Assembly: GCA_035995885.1 (NCBI GenBank)
Contig: DASYKC010000090.1
Span: 1 to 36,660, forward strand
Source: Schlegelella_A sp035995885
GTDB lineage: Bacteria; Pseudomonadota; Gammaproteobacteria; Burkholderiales; Burkholderiaceae_C
Direction of reading: 5' to 3'
DNA: 36,660 nucleotides
The translations under genes and the position numbers were made by a program. The notes beneath the pieces were generated by a model that worked only from the letters and a program-made list of their open reading frames with translations, ran no database searches and was not told the DNA's origin. Below are positions 24,766 to 34,827 of this stretch, one piece after another; position 1 is the first letter of the stretch; the number at the start of each line of letters is the position of its first letter.

Positions 24766-25476
24766 TCACGCGTCGGCGTCGAAGCCGCCGGCGGCGCGTC
24801 GATCGGCGCTTGCCGCGCCGGCGAGCAGTTCGATCAGGCGATGCGCGGCATCGACGTCGCGGGCGCCGGCGGCGACGCCGGCGCTGTAGACCGTGGCGAG
24901 CGCGTACGGCGGCGGCAGCGCACCGACGAGGGCCAGGCCCGGCGTGTAGCGGATCTCGGTCGCCTGCGTGCAGCCGATGGCGCCCTCGTCGGCATCGGCG
25001 GCGAGCTCGCGCATCGCGGTCGCGCCGTTAGCGAACATGCGCAGCCGCGACGCGAGCGCGGCCTGAAGGCCGAGCCGGTCGATGATCGAGGCGACGTGCT
25101 TGCCGGCGGTCGACAGCGTCGCGTCGGGGAAGTAGATCGCGGCGGCGTCGAGGAGGGTGGACCGGAGCGATGCGGCATCGTCGATCCTCGGCCGGGACGG
25201 CGCCGTCGCCTTGACCGCGATCGCCGTCTGGACCCGGCCGATCGTGCGCCGCGAGCCGGCCTGCAGCGCGCCGCTCGCCGCGAGCGACTCGACCATCGCG
25301 TCGGTGGCGATGAAGACGTCGCACGGCGTGCCGGCGCGGAGCAGGTCGCGGATCGCGCCGACGGCGCCGAAGCCGGCGTTCAGGCGCACGCCGGCGTCGC
25401 GCTCGAAGGCGCCTTGGGTGGCGAGGACGAGGCCCTTGACGGCGCCGGCGCAGAGGAGGTTCAGGTCATTCGCCAT
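24766..25476 (-). CDS. ModA-like substrate-binding protein without signal peptide
   Basis: A 236-residue type II periplasmic-binding fold resembling molybdate-binding ModA (SBP_bac_11 type). Recognisable parts are LLCAGAVKGLVLATQGAFER (first strand and helix), LLRAGTPCDVFIATDAMVE, and GAIGCTQATEIRYTPGLALVGALP. The N-terminus MANDLNLLC begins directly at the first strand, so there is no signal peptide or lipobox, and no in-frame upstream start supplying one was seen. It may act in the cytoplasm or be a relic. No ModB/ModC transporter genes are nearby. It is 28 bp downstream of the minus-strand Bug gene's stop and may be co-transcribed with it. Ligand unknown. Confidence 0.75.
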   Translation of the reverse strand: MANDLNLLCAGAVKGLVLATQGAFERDAGVRLNAGFGAVGAIRDLLRAGTPCDVFIATDAMVESLAASGALQAGSRRTIGRVQTAIAVKATAPSRPRIDDAASLRSTLLDAAAIYFPDATLSTAGKHVASIIDRLGLQAALASRLRMFANGATAMRELAADADEGAIGCTQATEIRYTPGLALVGALPPPYALATVYSAGVAAGARDVDAAHRLIELLAGAASADRRAAGGFDADA

Positions 25477-25504
25477 CGGCTCGCATCGGTGCCTTGCCGA
25501 AGCG

Positions 25505-26515
25505 TCACTGCTCGGCCTTGGCGCCCGAGACCTTGACGATGTGCGCCCACTTGACGATGTCGTCGTTGAGGTAGCGCGTGAACTCGGCGACGCTCATCGT
25601 CATCGGCGTCGCGCCCTGTGCCTTCCACGCCTTCCCCGTCTCGGCGTTGGCGACGATCTTCGCGACCTCGGCATTGAGGCGGGCGACGATCGCGGGCGGC
25701 GTCGCCTTCGGCGCCATCAGGCCGAGCCAGATCGTCGCGTCGTAGCCGGGAACGCCGGCCTCGGCGATCGTCGGCACGTCGGGCAGCACCGCCGAGCGCG
25801 TCGCGCCGGTCGTGCCGAGCGCCTTGACCTTGCCGGCGCGGATGTGCTCGGTCATCGTCGGCACGGCGTCGAACATCAGGTCGACCTGGCCGCCGAGGAC
25901 ATCGGTGCGCGCGCCCGAGCTGCCCTTGTACGGGATGTGCAGGATCGAGACGCCGGCCATCGCCTTGAACAACTCGCCGGCCATGTGGTACGGCGTCCCC
26001 GGTCCCGACGACGCGTAGGAGAGCGCGCCGGGTTTGGCCTTCGCCGCGGCGATCAGCTCGTGCAGCGTCGTCGCCGGCAGGCCGCTGCGCGCGACCAGGA
26101 CGAGGTCCGACGAGTTGATCGGCGCGACCGGGACGAAGTCGCGCATGAGCTGGAACGGCTTGGTCGGGATCAGCGACTCGTTGACCGTGTGCGTATTCGA
26201 CATCAAGAGCAGCGTGTAGCCGTCGGCCGGGCTCTTGGCGACCGCGTCGGTGCCGATGATCGAGCCCGCGCCGGGCCGGTCGTCGACGATGAAGGTCTGG
26301 CCCATCGACTCCTGCAGGCGCTGGGCGATGAAGCGCGCGTAGACGTCGGCCGGGCCGCCGGCGGCGAACGGCACGATGATCCGCACCGGCCTGCTCGGAT
26401 AGTCCTGCGCCGCGGCGAGCGGCGCCGCAACGGCGAGGAGGAGCGCGCCGATCGCGGCGACGGCGCGATGCAAGGCGCGTCCTCGCAGCGCGGCGGCGGA
26501 TCGGACTGGGTTCAT
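25505..26515 (-). CDS. Bug/TctC-type tripartite tricarboxylate receptor (orphan)
   Basis: A 336-residue periplasmic solute receptor of the Bug (TctC) family. A Sec signal peptide runs to about AAPLAAAQ, cleaved before DYPSRPVRII. Family motifs: VPFAAGGPADVYARFIAQRL, DDRPGAGSIIGTDAVAKSPADGY, and SYASSGPGTPYHMAGELF followed by HIPYKGSSGARTDVLGGQVD. Bug proteins bind carboxylates and related acids, often through two water molecules rather than charged side chains. The frame is open upstream, but ATG 26515 with GGAG six bases ahead gives a proper signal peptide. It lacks adjacent TctAB genes and is head-to-head with another Bug gene (90 bp between starts). Confidence 0.92.
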   Translation of the reverse strand: MNPVRSAAALRGRALHRAVAAIGALLLAVAAPLAAAQDYPSRPVRIIVPFAAGGPADVYARFIAQRLQESMGQTFIVDDRPGAGSIIGTDAVAKSPADGYTLLLMSNTHTVNESLIPTKPFQLMRDFVPVAPINSSDLVLVARSGLPATTLHELIAAAKAKPGALSYASSGPGTPYHMAGELFKAMAGVSILHIPYKGSSGARTDVLGGQVDLMFDAVPTMTEHIRAGKVKALGTTGATRSAVLPDVPTIAEAGVPGYDATIWLGLMAPKATPPAIVARLNAEVAKIVANAETGKAWKAQGATPMTMSVAEFTRYLNDDIVKWAHIVKVSGAKAEQ

Positions 26516-26605
26516 CGTGTCTCCGTGTCGGCCGTGCGGCCACTTCCTGGCAGATGTTAAGGCGACGCCGCGCGGGCGCTGCCGCGCAATGAGTAGCATC
26601 GCCGA

Positions 26606-27586
26606 ATGAACAGACGACATCTCTGCGCGCTCGTCGCGAGCGGCATCGCCCTGGCGCTCGTTGCGGCGCCGGCGCTGGCCCAGTCGAGCTATCCCGACAA
26701 GCCGATCACGATGATCGTGCCGTTCCCGCCGGGCGGCGTCGCCGACACCGTCGCCCGGCCGGTTGCCGAGGCGCTGGCGCGCGAGCTGAAGCAGCCGGTC
26801 GTCGTCGAGAATCGCGCCGGCGCCGGCGGCGCGCTCGGCATCGGCTTCGCCGCGCGCGCCCCGGCCGACGGCTACACCGTGCTGCTCAGCCTGTCGTCGA
26901 TCTCGATCCTGCCCGAGGCCGATCGCATTCTCGGCAGGAAGCCGGGCTACCAGCTGAGCCAGTTCAGGCCGATCGCGCGCTTCACCGCCGACCCGACGGT
27001 CCTCGTCGTCCGCGCCGACTCCCGCTGGAAGAGCTTCGCCGACTTCCTCGCCGATGCGCGCATGCATCCGGGCACGTACAACTACGGCAGCTCGGGCAAC
27101 TACGGGACGATGCACGTGCCGATGGAGATGCTCAAGGCCGAGGCCGGCTTTCGCATGACGCACATCCCGTACACCGGCGCGGGACCGGCGGTGGTCGCCT
27201 TGCTCGCCGGCCAGGTCGACGCGATCGCGACCGGGCCGTCGACGGTCGCGCAGCAGATCCAGGCCGGCAAGCTGCGCGCGCTCGCGCACTGGGGCGAGCA
27301 GCCGCTGGCGGCGTTGCCCGAGGTGCCGAGCCTGAAGCAGCTTGGCCACCCGGTCCGCTTCGCGCAGTGGTCGGCGCTGTTCGTTCCGACCGGGACGCCC
27401 GACGACGTCATCCGAAAGCTGCGCACCGCCGCCGCCAAGGTCGCCGCCGACGCCAACGTGCGCCAGGTGATCGCCAAGGCGGGCAGCCCGATCGAGTACC
27501 TCGACGCGCCGGAATTCCAGACCTACTGGGACGCCGATGCTGCCGAGATGACGAAGGCGGTGCGCGCAGTCGGCAAGGTCGAGTAG
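26606..27586 (+). CDS. Bug/TctC-type tripartite tricarboxylate receptor (orphan)
   Basis: A 326-residue Bug-family periplasmic receptor. The signal peptide is MNRRHLCALVASGIALALVA...ALAQ, cleaved before SSYPDKPITMIV. Family motifs: VPFPPGGVADTVARPVAEAL, ENRAGAGGALGIGFAARAPADGY, NYGSSGNYGTMHVPMEML, and HIPYTGAGPAVVALLAGQVD. It is clearly a different paralogue from the divergent neighbour and from the receptor at 31038, so the three probably bind different ligands. Transport would need TctAB supplied in trans, possibly from 32034-34017. It ends 8 bp from the stop of the convergent histidine kinase gene. Confidence 0.92.
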   Translation: MNRRHLCALVASGIALALVAAPALAQSSYPDKPITMIVPFPPGGVADTVARPVAEALARELKQPVVVENRAGAGGALGIGFAARAPADGYTVLLSLSSISILPEADRILGRKPGYQLSQFRPIARFTADPTVLVVRADSRWKSFADFLADARMHPGTYNYGSSGNYGTMHVPMEMLKAEAGFRMTHIPYTGAGPAVVALLAGQVDAIATGPSTVAQQIQAGKLRALAHWGEQPLAALPEVPSLKQLGHPVRFAQWSALFVPTGTPDDVIRKLRTAAAKVAADANVRQVIAKAGSPIEYLDAPEFQTYWDADAAEMTKAVRAVGKVE

Positions 27587-27594
27587 CGGCGTCG

Positions 27595-29997
<2,403 letters not shown>

Positions 29998-30039
29998 GTC
30001 CGCACATCCGACGGCTGCGCGACCGGCAGGCGGCTCGCC

Positions 30040-30834
30040 CTAGCGGCCCGACCACTGCGGCGGGCGCTTGTCGAGGAACGCGCGCACGCCCTCGTGGAAA
30101 TCGGCGCTGCCATAGGTCTTCGCGATCAGGTCGTCGCCGTCGGGGACGACGCGCGCCTCCTGAATCCTTCGCACCGCTTCCTTGGTGACCCAGAGGGTGA
30201 TCGGCGCGTGCGACGCGACCGTCTCGGCGAGCTCGCGCACCCTGTTCTCGATCGCGTCGGCGGCGACGATCTCGTGGACGAAGCCGGCGGCGAGCGCTTC
30301 GTCGGCGCCGAGCAGGCGCGCCGTGAAGATGAGCTCCTTGAGGCGCGACGGGCCGAACAGGTCGAGATAGCGCGCATAGGCCTGCATCGACAGGCAGTTG
30401 CCGAGCGTGCGCGCGATGGGCGCGCCGAAGCGCGCATCCGGCGTGGCGATGCGCAGGTCGGCGCCGGCCGCGATGCCGAGACCGCCGCCGACGGCGAAGC
30501 CCTGGATCTGGGCGATGACCGGCTTCCTGACGCGGGCGATCCTGCCCGTGCGCCGATCGCCGTCGCGCTCGTAGCGCAGGCCGTCTTCGCCGCTCTCGAA
30601 CGTCGTGAACTGACTGATGTCGGTGCCGGCGACGAAGGCCTTGCCGCCGGCGCCCTTCAGCACGAGGACGCGGATCGAATCGTCGCCGTCGACCTCCTCG
30701 CAGGTTTCGTACAGCCGCTGGTACATCTCCCAGGTCATCGCATTGCGCGCCTCGGGCCGATTGAACGTGAGCGTGACGATGGCGCCGCTCCGCTCGACGA
30801 CGACGTGCTCGCTGGCGGGGGTGACGTTGTCCAT
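30040..30834 (-). CDS. Crotonase-superfamily protein lacking both hydratase glutamates
   Basis: A 264-residue crotonase-fold protein that would routinely be called enoyl-CoA hydratase. Oxyanion-hole segments are AFVAGTDISQF (from residue 66) and QGFAVGGGLGIAAGADLRIA. The two catalytic glutamates of true hydratases (E144/E164 in the rat enzyme) align with G120 (GGGLG) and I140 (FGAPI), at the correct 20-residue spacing, so neither acid/base residue is present. Another crotonase reaction such as isomerisation, hydrolysis or decarboxylation is more likely. ATG 30834 was chosen over a longer open frame because it gives the family N-terminus. It is divergent from the TTT receptor gene (203 bp between starts), with the kinase gene 42 bp downstream. 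Confidence 0.85.
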   Translation of the reverse strand: MDNVTPASEHVVVERSGAIVTLTFNRPEARNAMTWEMYQRLYETCEEVDGDDSIRVLVLKGAGGKAFVAGTDISQFTTFESGEDGLRYERDGDRRTGRIARVRKPVIAQIQGFAVGGGLGIAAGADLRIATPDARFGAPIARTLGNCLSMQAYARYLDLFGPSRLKELIFTARLLGADEALAAGFVHEIVAADAIENRVRELAETVASHAPITLWVTKEAVRRIQEARVVPDGDDLIAKTYGSADFHEGVRAFLDKRPPQWSGR

Positions 30835-31037
30835 GGCCGATCGAAGAGGGTGGCGGGTCGAAAAGATGCTAGCACCCGGCCTCGCCGCGATCGCTCCGTC
30901 CAGCGGCCCGCGCATGGCGATGCCGCTAGGGGCAATACCAAGCCGCCGCGCGTCGGTCCGCTGCTAGAGTGCCCCGCACCGATCGCGCGCGAGTCGCGCG
31001 CCGCATCGCATCCCGGCTTCAGCGAAGGAATTTCCGG
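30835..31037. promoter_or_regulatory. Divergent intergenic region between crotonase and TTT transporter genes
   Basis: This 203-bp region should contain promoters for both the minus-strand crotonase gene and the plus-strand TTT transporter operon. No convincing -35/-10 pair or operator repeat could be picked by eye, so only the region is reported. Confidence 0.4.
31025..31029 (+). promoter_or_regulatory. Ribosome-binding site deciding the TctC receptor start
   Basis: AAGGA lies 8 bases before ATG 31038 and favours that start over the in-frame GTG at 30969. The same bases lie inside a possible twin-arginine motif if the upstream start is used. Confidence 0.6.
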
Positions 31038-32018
31038 ATGAGCTTGCAGCAAGTTCTCGTCGCCTCGGCGGCGTTCGCCGCGCTGCTCGCATCGCACGGC
31101 GATGCGTTCGGCCAGGCCAAGTACCCGTCGAGGAACATCGAGGTCGTCGTCCCGTACGCGCCCGGCGGCGGCACCGACAACATGATGCGAACGATCACCG
31201 GCATCATGGACGAGAACAAGTGGTCGCCGGTGCCGATCAACATCAACAACCGCCCCGGCGGCAGCGGCACGATCGGCTACAGCTATCTCATCACGAAGAA
31301 GGGCGACTCGCATGTCGTCGCCGGCGCGACGCCGATGATCGTCTCGGGCAAGCTCCAGGGGCGCCTGACGGGCAACCATCGCGACGCGATGACGGTGCTG
31401 ATGATCGTCGCCATCGACGAGCTGATGCTCTCGGTACGGACCGAGTCGCCCTACAAGACGATCGAGGATTTCGTCGCCGCGGCGCGCGCCCGGCCGGGGC
31501 AGCTCACCGTCGGCGGCACCGGCATCCACAACGAGGACCACATCTTCGCCCACCTGTTCGAGCAGGCGGCCAAGATCAAGCTGAAGTACGTGCCGTTCAA
31601 TTCCGGCGGCGAGGCGACGGCGGCGTTGATGGGCGGCCACATCGACGCCGGCATCATGAATCCGAACGAGATCGTCGCCCAGGTCGAGGCCGGCACGGCG
31701 AAGAACCTGGCGGTCGCCGCGAAAAAGCGCATGGCGGGCGCGCCCGAGGTGCCCACCTTCGCCGAGAAGGGCTACCCGTTCTACTGGGAGCAGATGCGCG
31801 GCGTGGTCGGGCCCGCCAACATGACGCCGGAAGCGGTCGCGTGGTGGCAGGAGACGCTGAAGAAGGTGACGACGACGAAGAAGTGGCAGGACGACTACAT
31901 CAAGGGCAATCTGCTCACGCCGACCGCGTGGACGGGCGAGGAAGCCAACAAGTACCTCGACAGCATCACCGGCAAGTACGAGAGCGCGCTCGCCGATCTC
32001 GGCGGCCTGAAGAAGTAG
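31038..32018 (+). CDS. tctC: Tripartite tricarboxylate transporter receptor (TctC/Bug)
   Basis: A 326-residue periplasmic receptor, first gene of a complete TTT transporter operon. The signal sequence is hydrophobic (VLVASAAFAALLASHGDAFG, cleaved near QAKYPSRN), though its n-region MSLQQ has no positive charge. Family motifs: EVVVPYAPGGGTDNMMRTI, NNRPGGSGTIGYSYL, and VPFNSGGEATAALMGGHIDA. Starting from GTG 30969 would add an Arg-rich leader with RRNFRM, a possible Tat motif, so the start is not fully settled. The tctB gene follows after 15 bp. The ligand is probably a carboxylate; which one cannot be read from sequence. Confidence 0.92.
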   Translation: MSLQQVLVASAAFAALLASHGDAFGQAKYPSRNIEVVVPYAPGGGTDNMMRTITGIMDENKWSPVPININNRPGGSGTIGYSYLITKKGDSHVVAGATPMIVSGKLQGRLTGNHRDAMTVLMIVAIDELMLSVRTESPYKTIEDFVAAARARPGQLTVGGTGIHNEDHIFAHLFEQAAKIKLKYVPFNSGGEATAALMGGHIDAGIMNPNEIVAQVEAGTAKNLAVAAKKRMAGAPEVPTFAEKGYPFYWEQMRGVVGPANMTPEAVAWWQETLKKVTTTKKWQDDYIKGNLLTPTAWTGEEANKYLDSITGKYESALADLGGLKK

Positions 32019-32033
32019 GCCGGGCGACGCCCC

Positions 32034-32489
32034 GTGCGAAGCGCTGACAGGATCGCCGGCGCGGCATTGCTGGCGCTGGCCGTCGCCTTCAGCGCCGGCG
32101 CGCTGAAGTACTACGCCTACTGGGGCGAGAACGGCCCCGGGCCGGCGTTCCTGCCGTTCTGGCTCGGCCTCGTCATGGCGCTGCTCGCGGCGATGCTCCT
32201 CGTCGGCGCCCTGCGCTCGAGCGATCCGGGCCCCGACTGGCTGCCGCGCGGCGACGGCCTGCGGCGCATCGCGCTCGTCCTCGGCACCACCGTGGCCTTC
32301 GTCGCCCTGCTCGACGTCATCGGCATGACGATCGGCACGGTGCTGTTCCTGGTCATCCTGCTGCGCTACCTCGATCGCCAGCCCTGGAAGCTGACGATCG
32401 GCATCGCGCTGGTGGTCGCGGCGCTGAATTTTCTCGTCTTCGCGCGCTGGCTTCACGTGCCGTTGCCGGTGAGCCCGCTCGGCTTCTGA
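32034..32489 (+). CDS. tctB: Tripartite tricarboxylate transporter small membrane subunit (TctB)
   Basis: A 151-residue TctB-family (DUF1468) protein with four hydrophobic helices, the small membrane subunit of TTT transporters. The conserved segment after helix 1, GENGPGPAFLPFWLGLVMAL, is diagnostic. The start is GTG 32034 (VRSADRIAGAAL). It sits between the receptor and tctA with gaps of 15 and 10 bp, the standard TctCBA order. Confidence 0.92.
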   Translation: MRSADRIAGAALLALAVAFSAGALKYYAYWGENGPGPAFLPFWLGLVMALLAAMLLVGALRSSDPGPDWLPRGDGLRRIALVLGTTVAFVALLDVIGMTIGTVLFLVILLRYLDRQPWKLTIGIALVVAALNFLVFARWLHVPLPVSPLGF

Positions 32490-32499
32490 GAAGGAATCG

Positions 32500-34017
32500 A
32501 TGGACTTCCTGGCCAACCTCGCGCTCGGCTTTTCGGTCGCGCTGACGCCGTTCAACCTGCTCATGGCGACCTGCGGCGTCGTCATCGGCATCCTGATCGG
32601 CGCGCTGCCCGGCATCGGCCCGCCTTCCGGCGTCGCGCTGCTGCTGCCGCTCACCTTCGGCATGGACCCGACGTCGGGAATCATCATGCTCGCGGCGCTC
32701 TACGCCGGCACCATGTACGGCGGCACGATCACCTCGGTGCTGATCAACACGCCGGGCGAATCGGCCTCGGTCGTGACCTGCATCGACGGCTACCAGATGG
32801 CACTGCAGGGCCGCGCCGGCCCCGCCCTCGGCATCGCCGCGATCGGCTCGTTCATCGCCGGCACCGTCGGCGTCGTCCTGCTGATGCTGGTGTCGCCGGC
32901 GCTGGCGCGATGGTCGCTGGCCTTCGGCCCGCCCGAGACCTTCGCCCTCCTGCTCCTCGGCCTGACGACGGTGACGCTGCTCACCGGCGACAGCGCGCTC
33001 AAGGGCTACATCAGCATGGTCCTCGGGCTGATGATCGCGATGGTCGGCTTCGACATCATCTCGGGCGATCCGCGCTACGCCTTCGGCGTTCCCGGGCTGA
33101 TGGACGGGATCGATTTCCTGCCGGTCGCGATCGGCCTGTTCGGGATCGGCGAGGTCCTCGCCGGCGCCGAAGACGTGGCGGGCAACGCGATCCCGCATGC
33201 GCGCTACGGCTTTCGCGACGTCATGCCGAGCGCGCAGGACTGGGTGCGCAGCCGCTGGGCGATCGCGCGCGGCACGGCCCTCGGCTTTCTCGTCGGCATC
33301 CTGCCCGGCGCCGGCCCGACGGTGTCGACCTTCCTCTCGTACGCAGTCGAGAAGAAGGTCTCGAAGCATCCCGAGGAGTTCGGGCGCGGCGCGATCGAGG
33401 GCGTCGCCGGGCCCGAGTCGGCCAACAACGCCGCTGCCACCGGCGCGATGGTGCCGATGCTGACGCTCGGCATTCCCGGCTCGGCGACCACCGCGATCAT
33501 GCTCGGCGGCCTGATGATGTGGGGCCTGCGACCCGGGCCGCTCCTGTTCGAGAAGAACCCGGAATTCGTCTGGGGGCTGATCGCCTCACAGTACATCGCC
33601 AACGTGATGCTGCTCATCCTCAGCACCGCGTTCATCCCGCTCTTCGTGCGCGCGCTGCGGGTGCCGTACGGCATCCTGATGCCGCTCATCATCCTTTTCT
33701 GCGTCACCGGCGCGTACTCGCTCAAGAACAGCGTCTTCGACGTCGGCCAGATGCTCGTCTTCGGCGTCCTCGGCTACGCGATGAAGAAGCTCGGCTACTC
33801 GCCGGCCGCGCTGACGCTGGCGCTCGTCCTCGGGCCGCTCGCCGAGCGCGCGCTGCGCCAGTCGCTGATCATCTCCGACAGCGGCGTCGGCATCTTCTTC
33901 ATGCGGCCGATCTCCGCCGTGCTGATGCTCGCCGCGCTGGCGGCGGTGCTGGTGCCGGCGCTGCGCGCGCTCGCTGCGGCATCGCGCCGGCGCGACGCCG
34001 CGAAGGCGGCGGCCTGA
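32500..34017 (+). CDS. tctA: Tripartite tricarboxylate transporter large permease (TctA)
   Basis: A 505-residue TctA-family permease with about 11 to 12 hydrophobic helices, the main transport subunit of the ion-driven TTT system. Two inverted-repeat-like motifs mark the substrate path: IGALPGIGPPSGVALLLPLT near residue 30 and VGILPGAGPTVSTFLSYAVE near residue 265. Also typical are YAGTMYGGTITSVLINTPGE and LTLGIPGSATTAIMLGGLMM. AAGGA at 32491-32495 precedes ATG 32500. It is the last gene of the plus-strand operon and stops 9 bp from the convergent crotonase gene. Confidence 0.95.
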   Translation: MDFLANLALGFSVALTPFNLLMATCGVVIGILIGALPGIGPPSGVALLLPLTFGMDPTSGIIMLAALYAGTMYGGTITSVLINTPGESASVVTCIDGYQMALQGRAGPALGIAAIGSFIAGTVGVVLLMLVSPALARWSLAFGPPETFALLLLGLTTVTLLTGDSALKGYISMVLGLMIAMVGFDIISGDPRYAFGVPGLMDGIDFLPVAIGLFGIGEVLAGAEDVAGNAIPHARYGFRDVMPSAQDWVRSRWAIARGTALGFLVGILPGAGPTVSTFLSYAVEKKVSKHPEEFGRGAIEGVAGPESANNAAATGAMVPMLTLGIPGSATTAIMLGGLMMWGLRPGPLLFEKNPEFVWGLIASQYIANVMLLILSTAFIPLFVRALRVPYGILMPLIILFCVTGAYSLKNSVFDVGQMLVFGVLGYAMKKLGYSPAALTLALVLGPLAERALRQSLIISDSGVGIFFMRPISAVLMLAALAAVLVPALRALAAASRRRDAAKAAA

Positions 34018-34026
34018 CCGCCGAGC

Positions 34027-34815
34027 TCAGGCGCCGACGAAGTTCGGCTTGCGCTTTTCCATGAAGGCCGCCTGGCCTTCCTTGTAGTCGGCGCTCGCGA
34101 AGCAGGCGGCGACGGCGCGCTCGGTGGCGCCGACGTCGCGCTCGGCGACGTCCTTGAGCGCCTCGCCGACGACGAGCTTGGCGCAGCGGACGGTGAGCGG
34201 CGCGTTGGCGGCGATCGCGCGGGTCATCTCTTCGATCGTCGCTTCGAGGGCGTCATCGGCGACGACGCGGTTGACGAGGCCCATCTTCTCGGCCTCGCGC
34301 GCGTCGAACTGGCGGCCGGTGAAGAACATCTCCTTGGCGTACGCCGGACCGATCAGGTCGACGAGCGGCTGCGCCCGGTTGAGGCCGTAGCCGAGCCCGA
34401 GCTTCGCCGCAGGAACGCCGAACTTGGCGTCTTCGCTGCAGATCCGCAGGTCGCAGCACACCGCCGCCGCCGTGCCGCCGCCGATGCAGTAGCCGCGGAT
34501 CATGGCGATCGTCGGGATCGCCATGCCCTGCAACGCCGAGTAGGCCTTCTGCGTCGTCGCCTGGTAGTGCGCCACTGCCGCGGCTTCCTGGCGCTCGTCT
34601 TTGAACTTCGAGATGTCGGCGCCCGAGGCGAAGGCCTTGCGGCCGGCGCCGGCGACGACCATGACGCGCACCGACGCGTCGGCGCTGAACTCGGCCATGA
34701 TCTCCAGGGCAGCCTCCCACATCTCGAGCGAGATCGCGTTGTGGCGCTCGGGATTGTTGAAGATCATCCAGCCGACGCCGTCGTCCTTGCGCGAGATCAT
34801 CTTGTCGCTTCGCAT
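34027..34815 (-). CDS. Crotonase-superfamily protein beside CoA-transferase, lacking both hydratase glutamates
   Basis: A 262-residue crotonase-fold protein. Oxyanion-hole segments are AFASGADISKF (from residue 61) and RGYCIGGGTAAAVCCDLRIC. The positions of the two hydratase glutamates are A116 (GGGTA) and A136 (FGVPA), again 20 residues apart, so the acid/base pair is missing. An enoyl-CoA hydratase label would probably be wrong. GAGGAGA (complement of 34821-34827) lies 5 bases before ATG 34815 and overlaps the stop codon of the upstream CoA-transferase gene, which indicates coupled translation. It likely acts on the CoA thioester made by that transferase (inference). Confidence 0.87.
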   Translation of the reverse strand: MRSDKMISRKDDGVGWMIFNNPERHNAISLEMWEAALEIMAEFSADASVRVMVVAGAGRKAFASGADISKFKDERQEAAAVAHYQATTQKAYSALQGMAIPTIAMIRGYCIGGGTAAAVCCDLRICSEDAKFGVPAAKLGLGYGLNRAQPLVDLIGPAYAKEMFFTGRQFDAREAEKMGLVNRVVADDALEATIEEMTRAIAANAPLTVRCAKLVVGEALKDVAERDVGATERAVAACFASADYKEGQAAFMEKRKPNFVGA

Positions 34816-34820
34816 CGCGT

Positions 34821-34827
34821 TCTCCTC
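34821..34827 (-). promoter_or_regulatory. Ribosome-binding site overlapping the CoA-transferase stop
   Basis: GAGGAGA on the minus strand, 5 bases before the crotonase ATG at 34815, shares two bases with the CoA-transferase TGA. It supports co-translation of the two genes. Confidence 0.7.

Noticed and set aside
24766..25476. Molybdate ABC transporter component
   Set aside because: There is no signal peptide and no ModB or ModC gene nearby, so a role in molybdate import is not supported.
30860..30970. TAGCAT- and TAGAGT-like -10 boxes between the crotonase and TTT genes
   Set aside because: No -35 element at proper spacing could be found, and similar hexamers occur elsewhere by chance.
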